The notes: generated from the sequence alone by a model not told the origin. 64,000 nucleotides of DNA from Meiothermus sp. (GCF_026004115.1 NZ_BPIM01000001.1:1054001-1118000), one strand, 5' to 3'. Counted from the first letter of the stretch, positions 25,378 through 34,846 are shown. Numbers and translations: made by a program.

Positions 25378-27156
25378 TCAGCTTTCTACCAGCCAGTCCT
25401 GTTCTGGACACACAAAAGTATCGTCCAACCGCTGAAGCCGGGCTGCCAGCAGGGGCACCTTGTCGAGTTCGTAGTGGTAGAAGTAGCGGGCAGCTTCCAG
25501 CTTCCCCCGGTAAAAAGCCCCTTCCTTCCCTACCGACTTCTGCGCCTGTTGCAGCCACAGCCAGGCCAGGGTCACGGTACCAAAAAGCTCCAGATAGGCA
25601 AATGCGTTGGCAAAGGCCCGTTCTACCTCGCCCTGGGCTGCTTTGTTCAACAAATGCTGGGTGACTTCGGTGGTGGTCTTGAGCGCTTGCTCGAGCTCGC
25701 GCGCATACCCGCACAGGCTGCTGTGCGCCTGGCAGGCCCGGATGGTCTCTTCAATGGCCCCTGCCCACAGCCGAAAGCCCGCCCCACCCTCCATCCCCAC
25801 CTTGCGGGCCAGCAGATCGAGGGCCTGGATGCCGTTGGTACCCTCATGGATGGCGTTCAGCCGGTTGTCACGGTAGAACTGCTCCACGTTGTAGTCGCGG
25901 GTGTAGCCATAGCCCCCATGAACCTGGATGGCCAGCTCGTTGGCTTTAATTCCAAGCTCGCTCACCCAACCTTTGACCACCGGGGTCAGCACCTCCAGCA
26001 GCAGGTGCGCCTGTTGAGCGGCTTCTGGAGTGGGGGCAGTGCGCTCTTCATCTACCAGCCGGGCCGCGTACAAGCACAGGTGCAACGAGCCTTCGGCGTA
26101 GGCTTTTTGCGCCAGCAACATGCGCCGCACGTCGGGGTGCTGGATGATGGGCACGGCCGGGCTGGCCGGGTTTTTGTCGTGCATACGGCGGCCCTGGGTA
26201 CGCTCCTGGGCGTATTCCAGGGCGTGCAGGTAACCCGTATAGGCCAGCGCCATGGCCCCCATGCCCACCCCAATGCGGGCCTCGTTCATCATGGTGAACA
26301 TATAGGAGAGGCCCTGGTGCGGTGCACCCACCAGCTCACCTACCGCGTCCTCGAGGCTGAGCAAACAGTTGGGAATGCCCCGGTAGCCCATCTTGTGGTT
26401 GAGACCGGCCACCTTGACCCCGTTGCGTCGCCCCAGGCTACCGCCGTCGTTCACCAGGTACTTGGGCACAATGAAGAGCGAGATCCCCTTAACCCCTGGA
26501 GGCCCGCCGGGAATCTTGGCCAGCACCAGGTGCACGATGTTCTCCGAAACCTCGTGGTCGCCCCCGGAAATCCACATCTTGGAGCCGTTGAGCCGGTAGG
26601 TGCCGTCGGGCTGGGGTTCGGCGCGGGTCAGGATATCGGTCAGGGAAGAACCGGCGTGGGGCTCGGAGAGGCACATGGTGCCAAAGAAGCGGCCTTCCAG
26701 TTGGGGCAGCAGGTATTTTTTTTGTTGGGAAGGCGAGCCATACTTCCGGAGCACGTTGGCATTGCCCGCCGTCAGCAAGGCAAAGCTGGCGGTGGCAATG
26801 TTGGCCGCCTTGAAAAAAGCCCCGTAAGCCGTGGAGATCACGTAGGGCAGTTGGATGCCGCCCAGCTCGTAGTCGTGGGTTGCGGCAAACAGGCCCGCCT
26901 GGCGGTAGGCCTCGAGGGCCGCCTTGACCTCGGGGTTGGTGTGGACTTTTTCGCCATCGAAGTACGGCTCTTGCTGGTCGTTTTTCTTGTTGTGGGTGGC
27001 GAAGTGTTCGGTGGCAATCTTGTAGGCCACATCCAGAATGTCCTTGAAGGTCTGGCGGCTGTGGTCGCGGTAGCGTTCGCGTTGGGTCAGGGCCTCGACC
27101 TCCAGCACTTCGTACAGCAGGAACTCGAGGTCGCGCCGGGAGATGAGCTTGTCCAT
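25378..27156 (-). CDS. Acyl-CoA dehydrogenase, long form
   Basis: A 592-residue flavoprotein of the acyl-CoA dehydrogenase superfamily. Motifs include MCLSEPHAGSSLTDI (FAD/substrate loop), KMWISGGDHEV, QVHGGYGYTRDYNVEQFYRDNR and IHEGTNGIQALDLLARK, whose Glu is at the catalytic-base position. Beyond the usual ~390-residue core there is an extra C-terminal helical domain of about 130 residues, as in the DmdC/AidB-like and long-chain forms. It is the last gene after lysZ on the same strand, but separated by 109 bp. Chain-length preference cannot be read from sequence. Confidence 0.9.
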   Translation of the reverse strand: MDKLISRRDLEFLLYEVLEVEALTQRERYRDHSRQTFKDILDVAYKIATEHFATHNKKNDQQEPYFDGEKVHTNPEVKAALEAYRQAGLFAATHDYELGGIQLPYVISTAYGAFFKAANIATASFALLTAGNANVLRKYGSPSQQKKYLLPQLEGRFFGTMCLSEPHAGSSLTDILTRAEPQPDGTYRLNGSKMWISGGDHEVSENIVHLVLAKIPGGPPGVKGISLFIVPKYLVNDGGSLGRRNGVKVAGLNHKMGYRGIPNCLLSLEDAVGELVGAPHQGLSYMFTMMNEARIGVGMGAMALAYTGYLHALEYAQERTQGRRMHDKNPASPAVPIIQHPDVRRMLLAQKAYAEGSLHLCLYAARLVDEERTAPTPEAAQQAHLLLEVLTPVVKGWVSELGIKANELAIQVHGGYGYTRDYNVEQFYRDNRLNAIHEGTNGIQALDLLARKVGMEGGAGFRLWAGAIEETIRACQAHSSLCGYARELEQALKTTTEVTQHLLNKAAQGEVERAFANAFAYLELFGTVTLAWLWLQQAQKSVGKEGAFYRGKLEAARYFYHYELDKVPLLAARLQRLDDTFVCPEQDWLVES

Positions 27157-27265
27157 AATGCTGCGATTTTACCCAACCTCAACCGGGCCGCTGACCCAGA
27201 TCACACCCCCACCCCCCGAGCGCTGTGGGGGTCTCTATTAGCGGTTGAGCACGCAGGTTCGAAGT

Positions 27266-28075
27266 CTACCGCACCACCGTACCGGCCCCCGCCAGGGCAG
27301 CTGAAATCGGATTTTCGATTCGGGCATCGCCAAAGACCACCCGGCCCACCCCGCCCTGCACCGCTTCCACTGCACCCAGCACCTTTTTTTTCATGCGCCC
27401 CTGGGCCACGCTCATGTACTGCGGGTCGTTCACCCGGGCCGCGGGAATTTCGCGGATCAGACTCGACTCATCCGGAAAGTTGGCCAAAAGGCCCGGAATA
27501 TTGGACAAAAGCAGCAAGGCTTCGGCTTTGAACGCCGTAGCCAGCATGGCCGCCGCCGTGTCGCCGTCGGTGTTGATGGCCTCGCCCTGGTAGGACACCG
27601 CTGGCGGGGTGAGCACCGGCAGATAGCCCGCCTCCAGGAGCAGGCTTAGCAAGGCGGTGTTCACCTTTTCCACCGAACCCGTGTAGTCGCCCCGGTGAAC
27701 CTTGATTTTGCCGTTCTCGAGGTACTTGACCGCCTCCTTGCGCTTGCCCTCGAAGATGCGGCCATCGAGCCCCGAGAGTCCCACTGCGTTCACGCCCTCC
27801 CGCTGCAACAGCTCTACGATGCGCTTATTGACCAGGCCGCAGTAAACCATCTCGAAAATTTCCAGGGTCTTGCGGTCGGTAAGGCGGCTGGTCAGGCCGC
27901 CCGGGTGGGTCAAAAACTGCGGGGGGTGGCCCAGCGCCTCGGCGATTTTGTTGGTCTCGCTGCTGCCGCCGTGAACTAGAATCAGCCTCTGGCCTGCTTT
28001 CCAGCGCTGCGCTGCGTCCTTGGCCACGGCCTCGTAGTTGATGCCTTCCGAACCCCCTACCTTTACCACAATCAT
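27266..28075 (-). CDS. lysZ: [LysW]-L-2-aminoadipate 6-kinase
   Basis: A 269-residue amino acid kinase related to acetylglutamate kinase. It begins MIVVKVGGSEG, has LVHGGSSETNKIAEALG and NTDGDTAAAMLA, and ends with RMKKKVLGAVEAV. In the alpha-aminoadipate pathway it phosphorylates the side-chain carboxylate of aminoadipate while this is tethered to the carrier protein LysW. Clustering with lysX, lysW and lysY supports LysZ rather than ArgB; in this lineage the same set may also serve arginine-type substrates. The start is ATG 28075. Confidence 0.9.
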   Translation of the reverse strand: MIVVKVGGSEGINYEAVAKDAAQRWKAGQRLILVHGGSSETNKIAEALGHPPQFLTHPGGLTSRLTDRKTLEIFEMVYCGLVNKRIVELLQREGVNAVGLSGLDGRIFEGKRKEAVKYLENGKIKVHRGDYTGSVEKVNTALLSLLLEAGYLPVLTPPAVSYQGEAINTDGDTAAAMLATAFKAEALLLLSNIPGLLANFPDESSLIREIPAARVNDPQYMSVAQGRMKKKVLGAVEAVQGGVGRVVFGDARIENPISAALAGAGTVVR

Positions 28076-28096
28076 CGGCCAACCTCTAGCCAGCCA

Positions 28097-28540
28097 TCAT
28101 ACCGATTTTTTGTACACATCGGGGAAATGCCGCTCCATGAAGCGCTCAGGAACCGCCAGTGGCCGGAAGCCAAAGCGGGCATACAGGCTGTGGGCGTCGC
28201 GGGTAGCCAGCATCCAGCGTCGCAAGCCCTGGAGTTCGGGGTGGGCCAGGATCACTTCCATCAGCCACTTGCCCAGCCCAGCCCCTCGGTGGGCTTTCAG
28301 CATGTACACATCGGCCAGATAGGCAAAAGTGGCCCGGTCGGTAACCAGCCGCGCCCAGCCTATCGGTTCCTCGCCCCGGTAGATTCCAAAAGCCAGCGAG
28401 TTCTGGAAGGCTCTGGCCACCACTTCCAGGGGAATCCCCGGCGACCAGTACGCCTCGTGGGAAAGATGGTGATGCATTAGGGCCAGGTCAAGCCTGGCAA
28501 AATCGGTGCTGATGGTGTACTCGCCTTTTTGCCACTCCAC
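28097..28540 (-). CDS. GNAT-family N-acetyltransferase
   Basis: A 147-residue GNAT protein. The acetyl-CoA site is seen in LADVYMLKAHRGAGLGKWLME (R/Q-x-x-G-x-G/A as RGAGLG), and the C-terminal SLYARFGFRPL is the usual beta-strand end of the fold. The first 20 residues (ISTDFARLDLALMHHHLS) match a widespread group of small acetyltransferases next to metabolic genes. It lies between the NTPase gene (4 bp) and lysZ (21 bp), so it is cotranscribed with lysine genes. Its substrate is unknown; a link to lysine synthesis is possible but not shown. Confidence 0.85.
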   Translation of the reverse strand: MEWQKGEYTISTDFARLDLALMHHHLSHEAYWSPGIPLEVVARAFQNSLAFGIYRGEEPIGWARLVTDRATFAYLADVYMLKAHRGAGLGKWLMEVILAHPELQGLRRWMLATRDAHSLYARFGFRPLAVPERFMERHFPDVYKKSV

Positions 28541-28544
28541 CTTT

Positions 28545-29069
28545 CTACTCTAGCGGATAGAGTTCCGGGCGCAAGAAAGGGGGTAGGGCCAGCTCTATGG
28601 TGTGCCGCCAAAACTCCACCCGTTCGACGCGGGAAAGGGTCAGGATACCAACCGCCCCACTGCCCTTTTTGGTATCTTTTTGGCCCATCAGGTCGTCCAT
28701 CACCAGGCCCAATTCCTGCCCCCCACGCAGCCGCTCCCCCACCACCGGCGGCAGCAAAACCGAGCCCCCCCGGGCCATCCCCCTGCGCCCGTCGGCCCGC
28801 AGCACCACTGCAATATTGAAAAGCCAGCTCCCGTAGGTGTTGAATTCCACCCCAGCTTCCAGCCCCAACCCCCAGCTTGCTCCCGGCTGGGCCAGGGCCG
28901 CTTTGGCTCGGTTTTCTGCTCCCAAAAAAGTTTCTTCGTAGCCAATCGGCTGGTCAGGCACTCCACTGGGCACCTCCACACCGCGAATTTCAAGCTCAGG
29001 GAAAAGCTCTGCAAACACCAGACGAACGGGCTCGAGTTTGGCCGGGTTGGTACTGCCGACGACTAACAT
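28545..29069 (-). CDS. yjjX: Inosine/xanthosine triphosphatase (YjjX family)
   Basis: A 174-residue non-canonical purine NTPase. The start VVGSTNPAKLEPVR, the middle PIGYEETFLGAENRAKAAL and GLGLEAGVEF are diagnostic; the enzyme removes ITP and XTP from the pool. ATG 29069 is chosen because it gives the family N-terminus and lies five bases after the lysY stop; the open frame upstream overlaps lysY. It sits inside the lysine cluster, apparently as a passenger. Confidence 0.87.
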   Translation of the reverse strand: MLVVGSTNPAKLEPVRLVFAELFPELEIRGVEVPSGVPDQPIGYEETFLGAENRAKAALAQPGASWGLGLEAGVEFNTYGSWLFNIAVVLRADGRRGMARGGSVLLPPVVGERLRGGQELGLVMDDLMGQKDTKKGSGAVGILTLSRVERVEFWRHTIELALPPFLRPELYPLE

Positions 29070-29073
29070 GGCC

Positions 29074-30126
<1,053 letters not shown>

Positions 30127-30150
30127 CTAGAATACCCGATAAGCACCCCT

Positions 30151-30717
30151 ATGCAAACCGGCAGATTCTCCTACGTGGTCGGCTTTGACGACTTTCCCTT
30201 CGAGCGCTTACACCGGGGCAACGTGCGGGTGGTGGGGGTGGTGTACAACAGGCTGCGGCTGGAAGGGGTGTTGAGCGGCCAGGTTCGGCGGGACGGACGC
30301 AACAGCACCCGCGTTCTGACCGGGCTCATCCAGCACTCCAAGTTCTACCCCAGCCTGCAACTGGTGCTGCTGCAGGGCATTGCCCTGGGCGGGTTCAACG
30401 TGGTGGATATCCGGGCCTTATCGGAAAACCTGGGCCTGCCGGTGCTGGTGGTCTCGAGGCGCAAGCCCAATCTTGCCACCATCGAGGCCGCCCTCCGCAA
30501 AGTGCGCGGTGGCAAGCAGAAATGGGCGCTGATTCAGAAGGCTGGGGCTATCGAGCACGTGGCTGGCGTCTACGTGCAACGTGCCGGGCTGAGCGTAAAG
30601 CAAGCCGAGCAGGTTATCCGGCGCCTGGCGGTGCACTCCCGCATCCCCGAGCCCCTGCGGGCCGCCCACCTGATTGCAGGCGGCCTTGCCACAGGGCAGA
30701 GCCGGGCTCGGCCCTGA
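30151..30717 (+). CDS. DUF99 family protein
   Basis: A 188-residue protein matching the DUF99/UPF0215 family, known mainly from archaea and some thermophilic bacteria and thought to be distantly related to endonuclease V. Characteristic segments are VGFDDFPFER at the N-terminus, VVGVVYNRLRLEGVLSGQV, LQGIALGGFNVVDI, and LVVSRRKPN; the last ~40 residues are helical. The start is ATG 30151. It is the only plus-strand gene in the lysine cluster, wedged between lysY and lysX with 36 bp and 13 bp spacing. Its function has not been established as far as I know. Confidence 0.85.
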   Translation: MQTGRFSYVVGFDDFPFERLHRGNVRVVGVVYNRLRLEGVLSGQVRRDGRNSTRVLTGLIQHSKFYPSLQLVLLQGIALGGFNVVDIRALSENLGLPVLVVSRRKPNLATIEAALRKVRGGKQKWALIQKAGAIEHVAGVYVQRAGLSVKQAEQVIRRLAVHSRIPEPLRAAHLIAGGLATGQSRARP

Positions 30718-30730
30718 GCTACCGGCACTT

Positions 30731-31576
30731 CTAATGAAGCCACAGACTCCAGGCATACTCCAGAATTTTGCCCGGGATGTCCACGCCGGTGGTGCTTACC
30801 GAGTTCTTGAACTCCATGGTGTGGTTGACCTCGTTCACCAACAGGCCCCGGGGCGACTCGAAGAGATCAATGGCCACCACCCCGCCCCCCACGGCTTTGG
30901 CCGCGCGCACGGCCAGGTCGGCCAGCTCAGGGGTCACTTCGCACCTGGAGGCCTTGCCGCCGCGGGCGGTGTTGGTAATCCAGTGGGCCGAGCTGCGGTA
31001 GATGGCCCCAATGCAGGTATCCCCCACCACGAAGGCCCGGATGTCGCGGCCCCCTTTCTCTACCAGTTCCTGCACGTAGTAGAGCTGGTGCTGGTAGCCC
31101 CCCAGCACCTCCTTGTGCTCGATTACCGTTTCGGCGGCGTCGCGGTCGCGGATGAGCGAGAGCAGGCGGCCCCAGCTTCCCACCACCGGCTTCATCACCA
31201 CCGGATAGCCCATTTCTTCGATAAGCTTGAGGGCCTCCTCGGCCTCGGTGGCCAGGGCGGTTTTGGGCTGGGGCACCCCGTGGGCCTCGAGGGCACAGCT
31301 CGTGGCCCACTTATCACCACAAACCTCGATGACCTCCGGCGCGTTCACCACCGGAATCCCCAGGCTTTTTAAGTAGCGCGAGACCGCCAGGCCTTTGCTC
31401 TGGGAGACCAGGCGCTCCACCGCACAGGTGATGCCCTCGAGTTCCGGTGGGCGCTCTCCCAAGCGCATGGGCAGTTGCTTGGCATAGATTTTCTTGAAGG
31501 GAATGCCCAGCCCCTCGGCGGCCCGGAAGAGCATCTCCTCGTCGGGGCGGATACGGTCGTAGAGAATGGCTAGCAT
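30731..31576 (-). CDS. lysX: Alpha-aminoadipate-LysW ligase
   Basis: A 281-residue ATP-grasp ligase of the RimK group. It starts [13 protein letters not shown], has the ATP-binding [18 protein letters not shown] and the metal-binding end [13 protein letters not shown]. LysX couples the C-terminal Glu of LysW to the alpha-amino group of aminoadipate, protecting it for the following steps. lysW lies upstream on the same strand but is separated from lysX by 219 bp containing repeat copy B, an unusual gap for partners that normally sit together. Confidence 0.95.
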   Translation of the reverse strand: MLAILYDRIRPDEEMLFRAAEGLGIPFKKIYAKQLPMRLGERPPELEGITCAVERLVSQSKGLAVSRYLKSLGIPVVNAPEVIEVCGDKWATSCALEAHGVPQPKTALATEAEEALKLIEEMGYPVVMKPVVGSWGRLLSLIRDRDAAETVIEHKEVLGGYQHQLYYVQELVEKGGRDIRAFVVGDTCIGAIYRSSAHWITNTARGGKASRCEVTPELADLAVRAAKAVGGGVVAIDLFESPRGLLVNEVNHTMEFKNSVSTTGVDIPGKILEYAWSLWLH

Positions 31577-31590
31577 ATTAGTCTCAAGTC

Positions 31591-31717
31591 ATAACAGATT
31601 CGGTTAGTTCGGCGCCGGATGGCGGCGAACTAACCCGACCGAAGGAAGTGCTCTAGGATTCAAAAAGATAGCCTCTGAGGGTCTTTGGTTTGGATGATTA
31701 TCTTTTTGAATCCGGTT
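31591..31717 (+). repeat. Intergenic palindromic repeat, copy B
   Basis: A 127-bp copy with partly decayed ends (taacag at the left, ccggttt at the right). Hairpin 1 uses a different sequence from copies C, D and F (GTTCGGCGCC against GGCGGCGAAC) but still pairs. Hairpin 2 is GGATTCAAAAAGATAG with TTATCTTTTTGAATCC. It lies between lysW and lysX in the lysine operon. An additional 8-bp inverted repeat AGGTCGCA/TGCGACCT occurs just beyond it (about 31729-31767). Confidence 0.85.
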
Positions 31718-31795
31718 TCGCAAGACAAAGGTCGCAGGTGCGCTATACAGCAAGAGACATGCGACCTGAGACCCGCGACGCGCTGGAAAGCAGCG

Positions 31796-31960
31796 CTATT
31801 CGCCCCAGTCCTCCGCTTCTTCGGGCGCGGCTTGCAGCCTGAGGGGCTCCAACCCCACCACCTCGAGCTCCGCTCCACAGGTATCGCAGACCACCAGCTC
31901 GCCTAGCTCGGGGTTCTCCAGTTCAATCGGGCTTCCACACTCTACACATTCGACTGTCAT
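31796..31960 (-). CDS. lysW: Lysine biosynthesis amino-group carrier protein LysW
   Basis: A 54-residue acidic carrier protein, too short for many gene callers. Two zinc-binding CxxC motifs are present (CVEC and CDTC) in the frame IELENPELGELVVCDTCGAELEVVG; the C-terminus EAEDWGE carries the conserved terminal Glu to which LysX attaches aminoadipate. The SD is aaggag, five bases before the ATG. The match to Thermus LysW is close along the whole length. It is the hub that presents intermediates to LysX, LysZ, LysY, LysJ and LysK; the latter two are not in this window. Confidence 0.95.
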   Translation of the reverse strand: MTVECVECGSPIELENPELGELVVCDTCGAELEVVGLEPLRLQAAPEEAEDWGE

Positions 31961-32019
31961 GGTTTCTCCTTGGGTTGGTTGATTGCTATGCCTAAAGCGC
32001 CTGGCTTTCGGCTATCAGC

Positions 32020-32340
32020 CTAGTATCGTTCGGCATCTTCTTCGTCCTCGTCCAGTTCCGACCAGTCGGGCGCGAAGCGGTGGCCGCACTCCGGGCAGAT
32101 TGCCTCTTCCTCGCCTTCCCCCACTTCAAAGGTCAGGCCGCACTCGGGGCAGTCTACAAAAAGCCCCTCCTCCCCCTCTTCAATGACCACCACCTCGAGG
32201 GGATCGGCAGAGAGAATCTGCAAAAAGGCCCCACAGGACTCGCACTCAAAGTAGTCGTCGGGGGTCAGTTCCTCCAGGTCTTCGCTGGCGAGGTAGTTGG
32301 GCTCGCCGCACACCGGGCAGATCACTTCCAGGTCTTCCAT
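32020..32340 (-). CDS. Double zinc-ribbon protein, possible LysW paralogue
   Basis: A 106-residue very acidic protein with four CxxC pairs. The first half (ICPVCGEPNYLASEDLEEL, then CESCGAFLQILSADPLEVV) follows the LysW pattern CxxC...CxxCGAxLxxxxxDPL. The second half (DCPECGLTFEV, ICPECGHRFAPDW) is a second ribbon, ending in a Glu/Asp-rich tail ELDEDEEDAERY. It lies between lysU (20 bp) and lysW (59 bp). It does not end in EDWGE, so it may not carry substrates like LysW; a chaperone, adaptor or metal-sensing role is conceivable. No function is known to me. Confidence 0.72.
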   Translation of the reverse strand: MEDLEVICPVCGEPNYLASEDLEELTPDDYFECESCGAFLQILSADPLEVVVIEEGEEGLFVDCPECGLTFEVGEGEEEAICPECGHRFAPDWSELDEDEEDAERY

Positions 32341-32360
32341 AAATCCTCAACCCCACCAGT

Positions 32361-32864
32361 CTACCCCTCGGCGCTTTCCCCGGGAAACCGCCCGTACTTG
32401 CGGTAGTACTCCAGAATGCTCCCTTCCTTCAGGGCTTCCAGCAAAAAAGCAGGCGGGGGCCTGAGTCGGAAGGTTTCTGCTCCGCGCCGCAAAAGGCCCT
32501 GCTCGAAGTCCAGCTCTACTTCATCGCCGTCCTGCAAAGCATTCACCACCTCCGGGGCCTCAAAGGGCATGATGCCCAGGTTGACCAGGTTGCGGTAGAA
32601 GATGCGGGCGTAGCTCTTGGCAATGATGGCCTTCAGGCCCAGTTTGCGCAAGGCCTCTGGGGCGTACTCGCGGGAAGAGCCCAGGCCGGTGTTTTTGCCA
32701 CAGACCAGGATGTCCCCCGGGCGATAGTTCGGCGCAAAATCGGGGCGAAAGTGGGCAAAGGCATAGGTGTGAAACTTGTCTTCCCCCACCATGAAGGGCG
32801 CGTACTTGCCGGGAAGGATATCGTCGGTGTTGATGGCGTCGCCAAATTTCCAGACCCTGGGCAT
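32361..32864 (-). CDS. lysU: Homoaconitate hydratase small subunit
   Basis: A 167-residue swivel-domain subunit of the aconitase superfamily. The start MPRVWKFGDAINTDDILPG, the CGKNTGLGSSREYAPEAL loop and ARIFYRNLVNLGIMPFEA are conserved between homoaconitase and isopropylmalate isomerase small subunits. With LysT it isomerises homocitrate to homoisocitrate. ATG 32864 overlaps the TAA of the DinB-like gene (TAATG), indicating coupling. Assignment to lysine rather than leucine synthesis rests on gene context. Confidence 0.9.
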   Translation of the reverse strand: MPRVWKFGDAINTDDILPGKYAPFMVGEDKFHTYAFAHFRPDFAPNYRPGDILVCGKNTGLGSSREYAPEALRKLGLKAIIAKSYARIFYRNLVNLGIMPFEAPEVVNALQDGDEVELDFEQGLLRRGAETFRLRPPPAFLLEALKEGSILEYYRKYGRFPGESAEG

Positions 32865-33418
32865 TATTTCCACTTCCTTTCGTTCCAGTAATCGGGGTGG
32901 TCTACCGCAAACACATCGGGCGTTAACAGCCCAAGCTGCCGGGCCAACCCGTAAAGTTGCCCCCGGTGGTGCACCTCATCCTGATAGGCGTGCTGCAGCA
33001 GCAGCCAGCCGCGCATCCCTTCGTGCCAGGGGTTGTCGGTAGCGAAGTCGCTCAGGCGGGAAGCCGGCGCCTCCAGGGCCCAGGTTCGCATCCGTTTTTG
33101 AACATCCTCCAGCCAGTGGTGGAGCGTCTCGAGCCTGTGGATGGTCAGATGCTTGTGTAGCTCCCAGTCGGCGTCGGGGCTCTCTTCCAGGGTTCCTTTG
33201 GGCTCCCACTGTTGCAAAAGCAGACCCCGAGCCGCATAGAACTGGTGCGCCCCGATGTGATGGAACATCTCCCCCACCGTCCTCGAGCCCGGCCACAGGG
33301 TGCGCCGCAAATCCGCTTCTGAGAAGCAGCCGAGCAGCTTCAGCGTGACCATCCGCACCCCGTCCCAGTGGTCGAGGAAGCGCTCGAGGGTAGTGTAAAC
33401 GGTTGCAACGCCGGTCAT
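32864..33418 (-). CDS. DinB-family protein
   Basis: A 184-residue four-helix protein of the DinB/YfiT group. The putative metal-binding histidines are in MFHHIGAHQFYAARG and, near the C-terminus, AYQDEVHHRGQLYGLARQLG. The superfamily includes thiol-dependent transferases that use bacillithiol or mycothiol, which is notable since bshA is present at 22 kb. It is inserted between lysT (14 bp) and lysU (overlap by the TAATG), where Thermus has the two subunits adjacent. Its role in the lysine operon is unknown. Confidence 0.85.
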   Translation of the reverse strand: MTGVATVYTTLERFLDHWDGVRMVTLKLLGCFSEADLRRTLWPGSRTVGEMFHHIGAHQFYAARGLLLQQWEPKGTLEESPDADWELHKHLTIHRLETLHHWLEDVQKRMRTWALEAPASRLSDFATDNPWHEGMRGWLLLQHAYQDEVHHRGQLYGLARQLGLLTPDVFAVDHPDYWNERKWK

Positions 33419-33432
33419 CTTGCCCCCCGAGC

Positions 33433-34677
33433 CTAACCCCCCAACAGTTCCTCCGGCGTGGTGATGTACCCTGCCACCGCCGTAGCCGCTGCCACCCGGG
33501 GCGAAGCCAGATAAATTTCGGCATCCGCCGCCCCCATGCGGCCCCTAAAGTTGCGGTTGGAAGTGCTCACACACACCTCGCCCGGGGCCAGCACGCCCTG
33601 GTGGCGGCCCATACAGGGCCCGCAGCCAGGAGTACCCAGGGTCGCGCCCGCTTGCAACAGGGTGAGCAGAGTGCCGTCGGCGGTGGCCTCCTCGAGCACC
33701 TGCGAGGAAGCCGGAATAATGAGCATGCGAACCCCCGGCGCCACCTTGCGGCCCTTCAGAATTTCGGCCACCTGGTGCAGGTCGTCGAGCCGCCCGTTGG
33801 TACAGGTGCCCACAAAAACTTGGTCTACCTTCTTGCCCTTGACCTTGGCCACATCTTCCACGTTGTCCACGTAAAAGGGCACCGAGACGCGGGGGGTGAG
33901 GCTTGTGAGGTCAATTTCGACTTCCTTAGCGTAGACCGCCCCCTTGTCGGGGTAGAGCCAGTCGGGCACCGCGTAGAGTTCAAGAATCTCGCCGCTAGGC
34001 ACCACCAGCCCGCACTTGGCCCCGGCTTCCACGGTCAGGTTGGCCAGGGTGAGGCGCTGACTGCGGGAAAGGGATTCGGCCCCGTCCAGAAGGTGCATCT
34101 CGATGCTCATGTAGGTCGCCCCGTCGGCGGTGAGGACGCGGATCATCTCGAGGGCCGCGTCCTTGGCCGTGGCGCCGGGGGCCAGCGAGCCCCTGAAGGT
34201 TACCTTGACCGTCTCGGGCACCCGCAGCCAGGTGCGCCCGGAGGCTGCCGCCAGTGCGATGTCGGTAGCCCCCATCCCGCTGCCAAAGCAGGCAATCCCG
34301 CCGTAGGTGGTGGAGTGCGAGTCCGAGCCCAGCACAATGCCCCCCGGTAGGGCCAGCCGCTCCTCCACCAGAACCTGGTGGCAGATGCCCCGCCCCACAT
34401 CAAACACCCGGCAGCCGTGGCGGTTGCCCCACTCGCGGATTTCTTTTTGGGCCTTGGCCACCTCCACATTGGCCGCCGGGGCCACGTGGTCTATCACGAT
34501 GGAGACTTTCTCGGGGAAGCGCGGGGTGGCCCCAAGCTGCTCCAGCCGCTTGAAAAAGCTACCGGCAATGGAGTCCACTACCATCACCTGGTCTACCTCC
34601 ACCACCACCAGTTCGCCCGCCCGCACCGCGCGGCCCGCTCGTTTGGAAAGGATTTTTTCAGCTAAAGTCAGGTACAC
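33433..34677 (-). CDS. lysT: Homoaconitate hydratase large subunit
   Basis: A 414-residue [4Fe-4S] hydro-lyase. Conserved elements are GSDSHSTTYGGIACFGSGMGATD, the first cluster Cys in VGTCTNGRLDDL, and the pair in GTPGCGPCMGRHQGV. The length and the start MYLTLAEKILSKRAGR match the archaeal/thermophile class that handles homoaconitate. It works with LysU. The start MYLT follows tcctatcaggaggtcggcgt-type sequence on the minus strand with a clear AGGAGG SD; the initiation codon is GTG at 34677. Confidence 0.92.
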   Translation of the reverse strand: MYLTLAEKILSKRAGRAVRAGELVVVEVDQVMVVDSIAGSFFKRLEQLGATPRFPEKVSIVIDHVAPAANVEVAKAQKEIREWGNRHGCRVFDVGRGICHQVLVEERLALPGGIVLGSDSHSTTYGGIACFGSGMGATDIALAAASGRTWLRVPETVKVTFRGSLAPGATAKDAALEMIRVLTADGATYMSIEMHLLDGAESLSRSQRLTLANLTVEAGAKCGLVVPSGEILELYAVPDWLYPDKGAVYAKEVEIDLTSLTPRVSVPFYVDNVEDVAKVKGKKVDQVFVGTCTNGRLDDLHQVAEILKGRKVAPGVRMLIIPASSQVLEEATADGTLLTLLQAGATLGTPGCGPCMGRHQGVLAPGEVCVSTSNRNFRGRMGAADAEIYLASPRVAAATAVAGYITTPEELLGG

Positions 34678-34707
34678 GCCGACCTCCTATCAGGCGCCTC
34701 TATACGA

Positions 34708-34846
34708 ATGAAACCACGCGGCAGCACACCGTGGTTGTGTTTGCTGAACCACCGTCCCAATTCGTAGCGGTGAGTTGCCCACGTGAACCTCGCGCGAAAT
34801 TCTTAAGCACATCGGCATCTCGGTGGATGAATATCAAAAGCTCTGA
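34708..34846 (+). pseudogene. Decayed HicA/YcfA-like toxin fragment
   Basis: In the 175-bp space between lysT and the homocitrate synthase gene, the plus strand ends with a frame reading REILKHIGISVDEYQKL then TGA (34844-34846), which resembles the C-terminus of HicA/YcfA mRNA interferases (xxRxILRxAGISVxEF). Upstream in the same frame ELPT precedes an in-frame TGA where the family has Gly-Thr. Further upstream HTVVVFAEPPSQFVAV is in another frame. At least one stop and one or two frameshifts are therefore present. This is a weak but consistent relic; the N-terminal half is not recognisable. Confidence 0.4.

Noticed and set aside
25327-27531. 734-residue open frame antisense to the acyl-CoA dehydrogenase
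   Set aside because: It mirrors a gene with complete family motifs; high GC third positions keep antisense frames open. No recognisable domain, start or ribosome-binding site.
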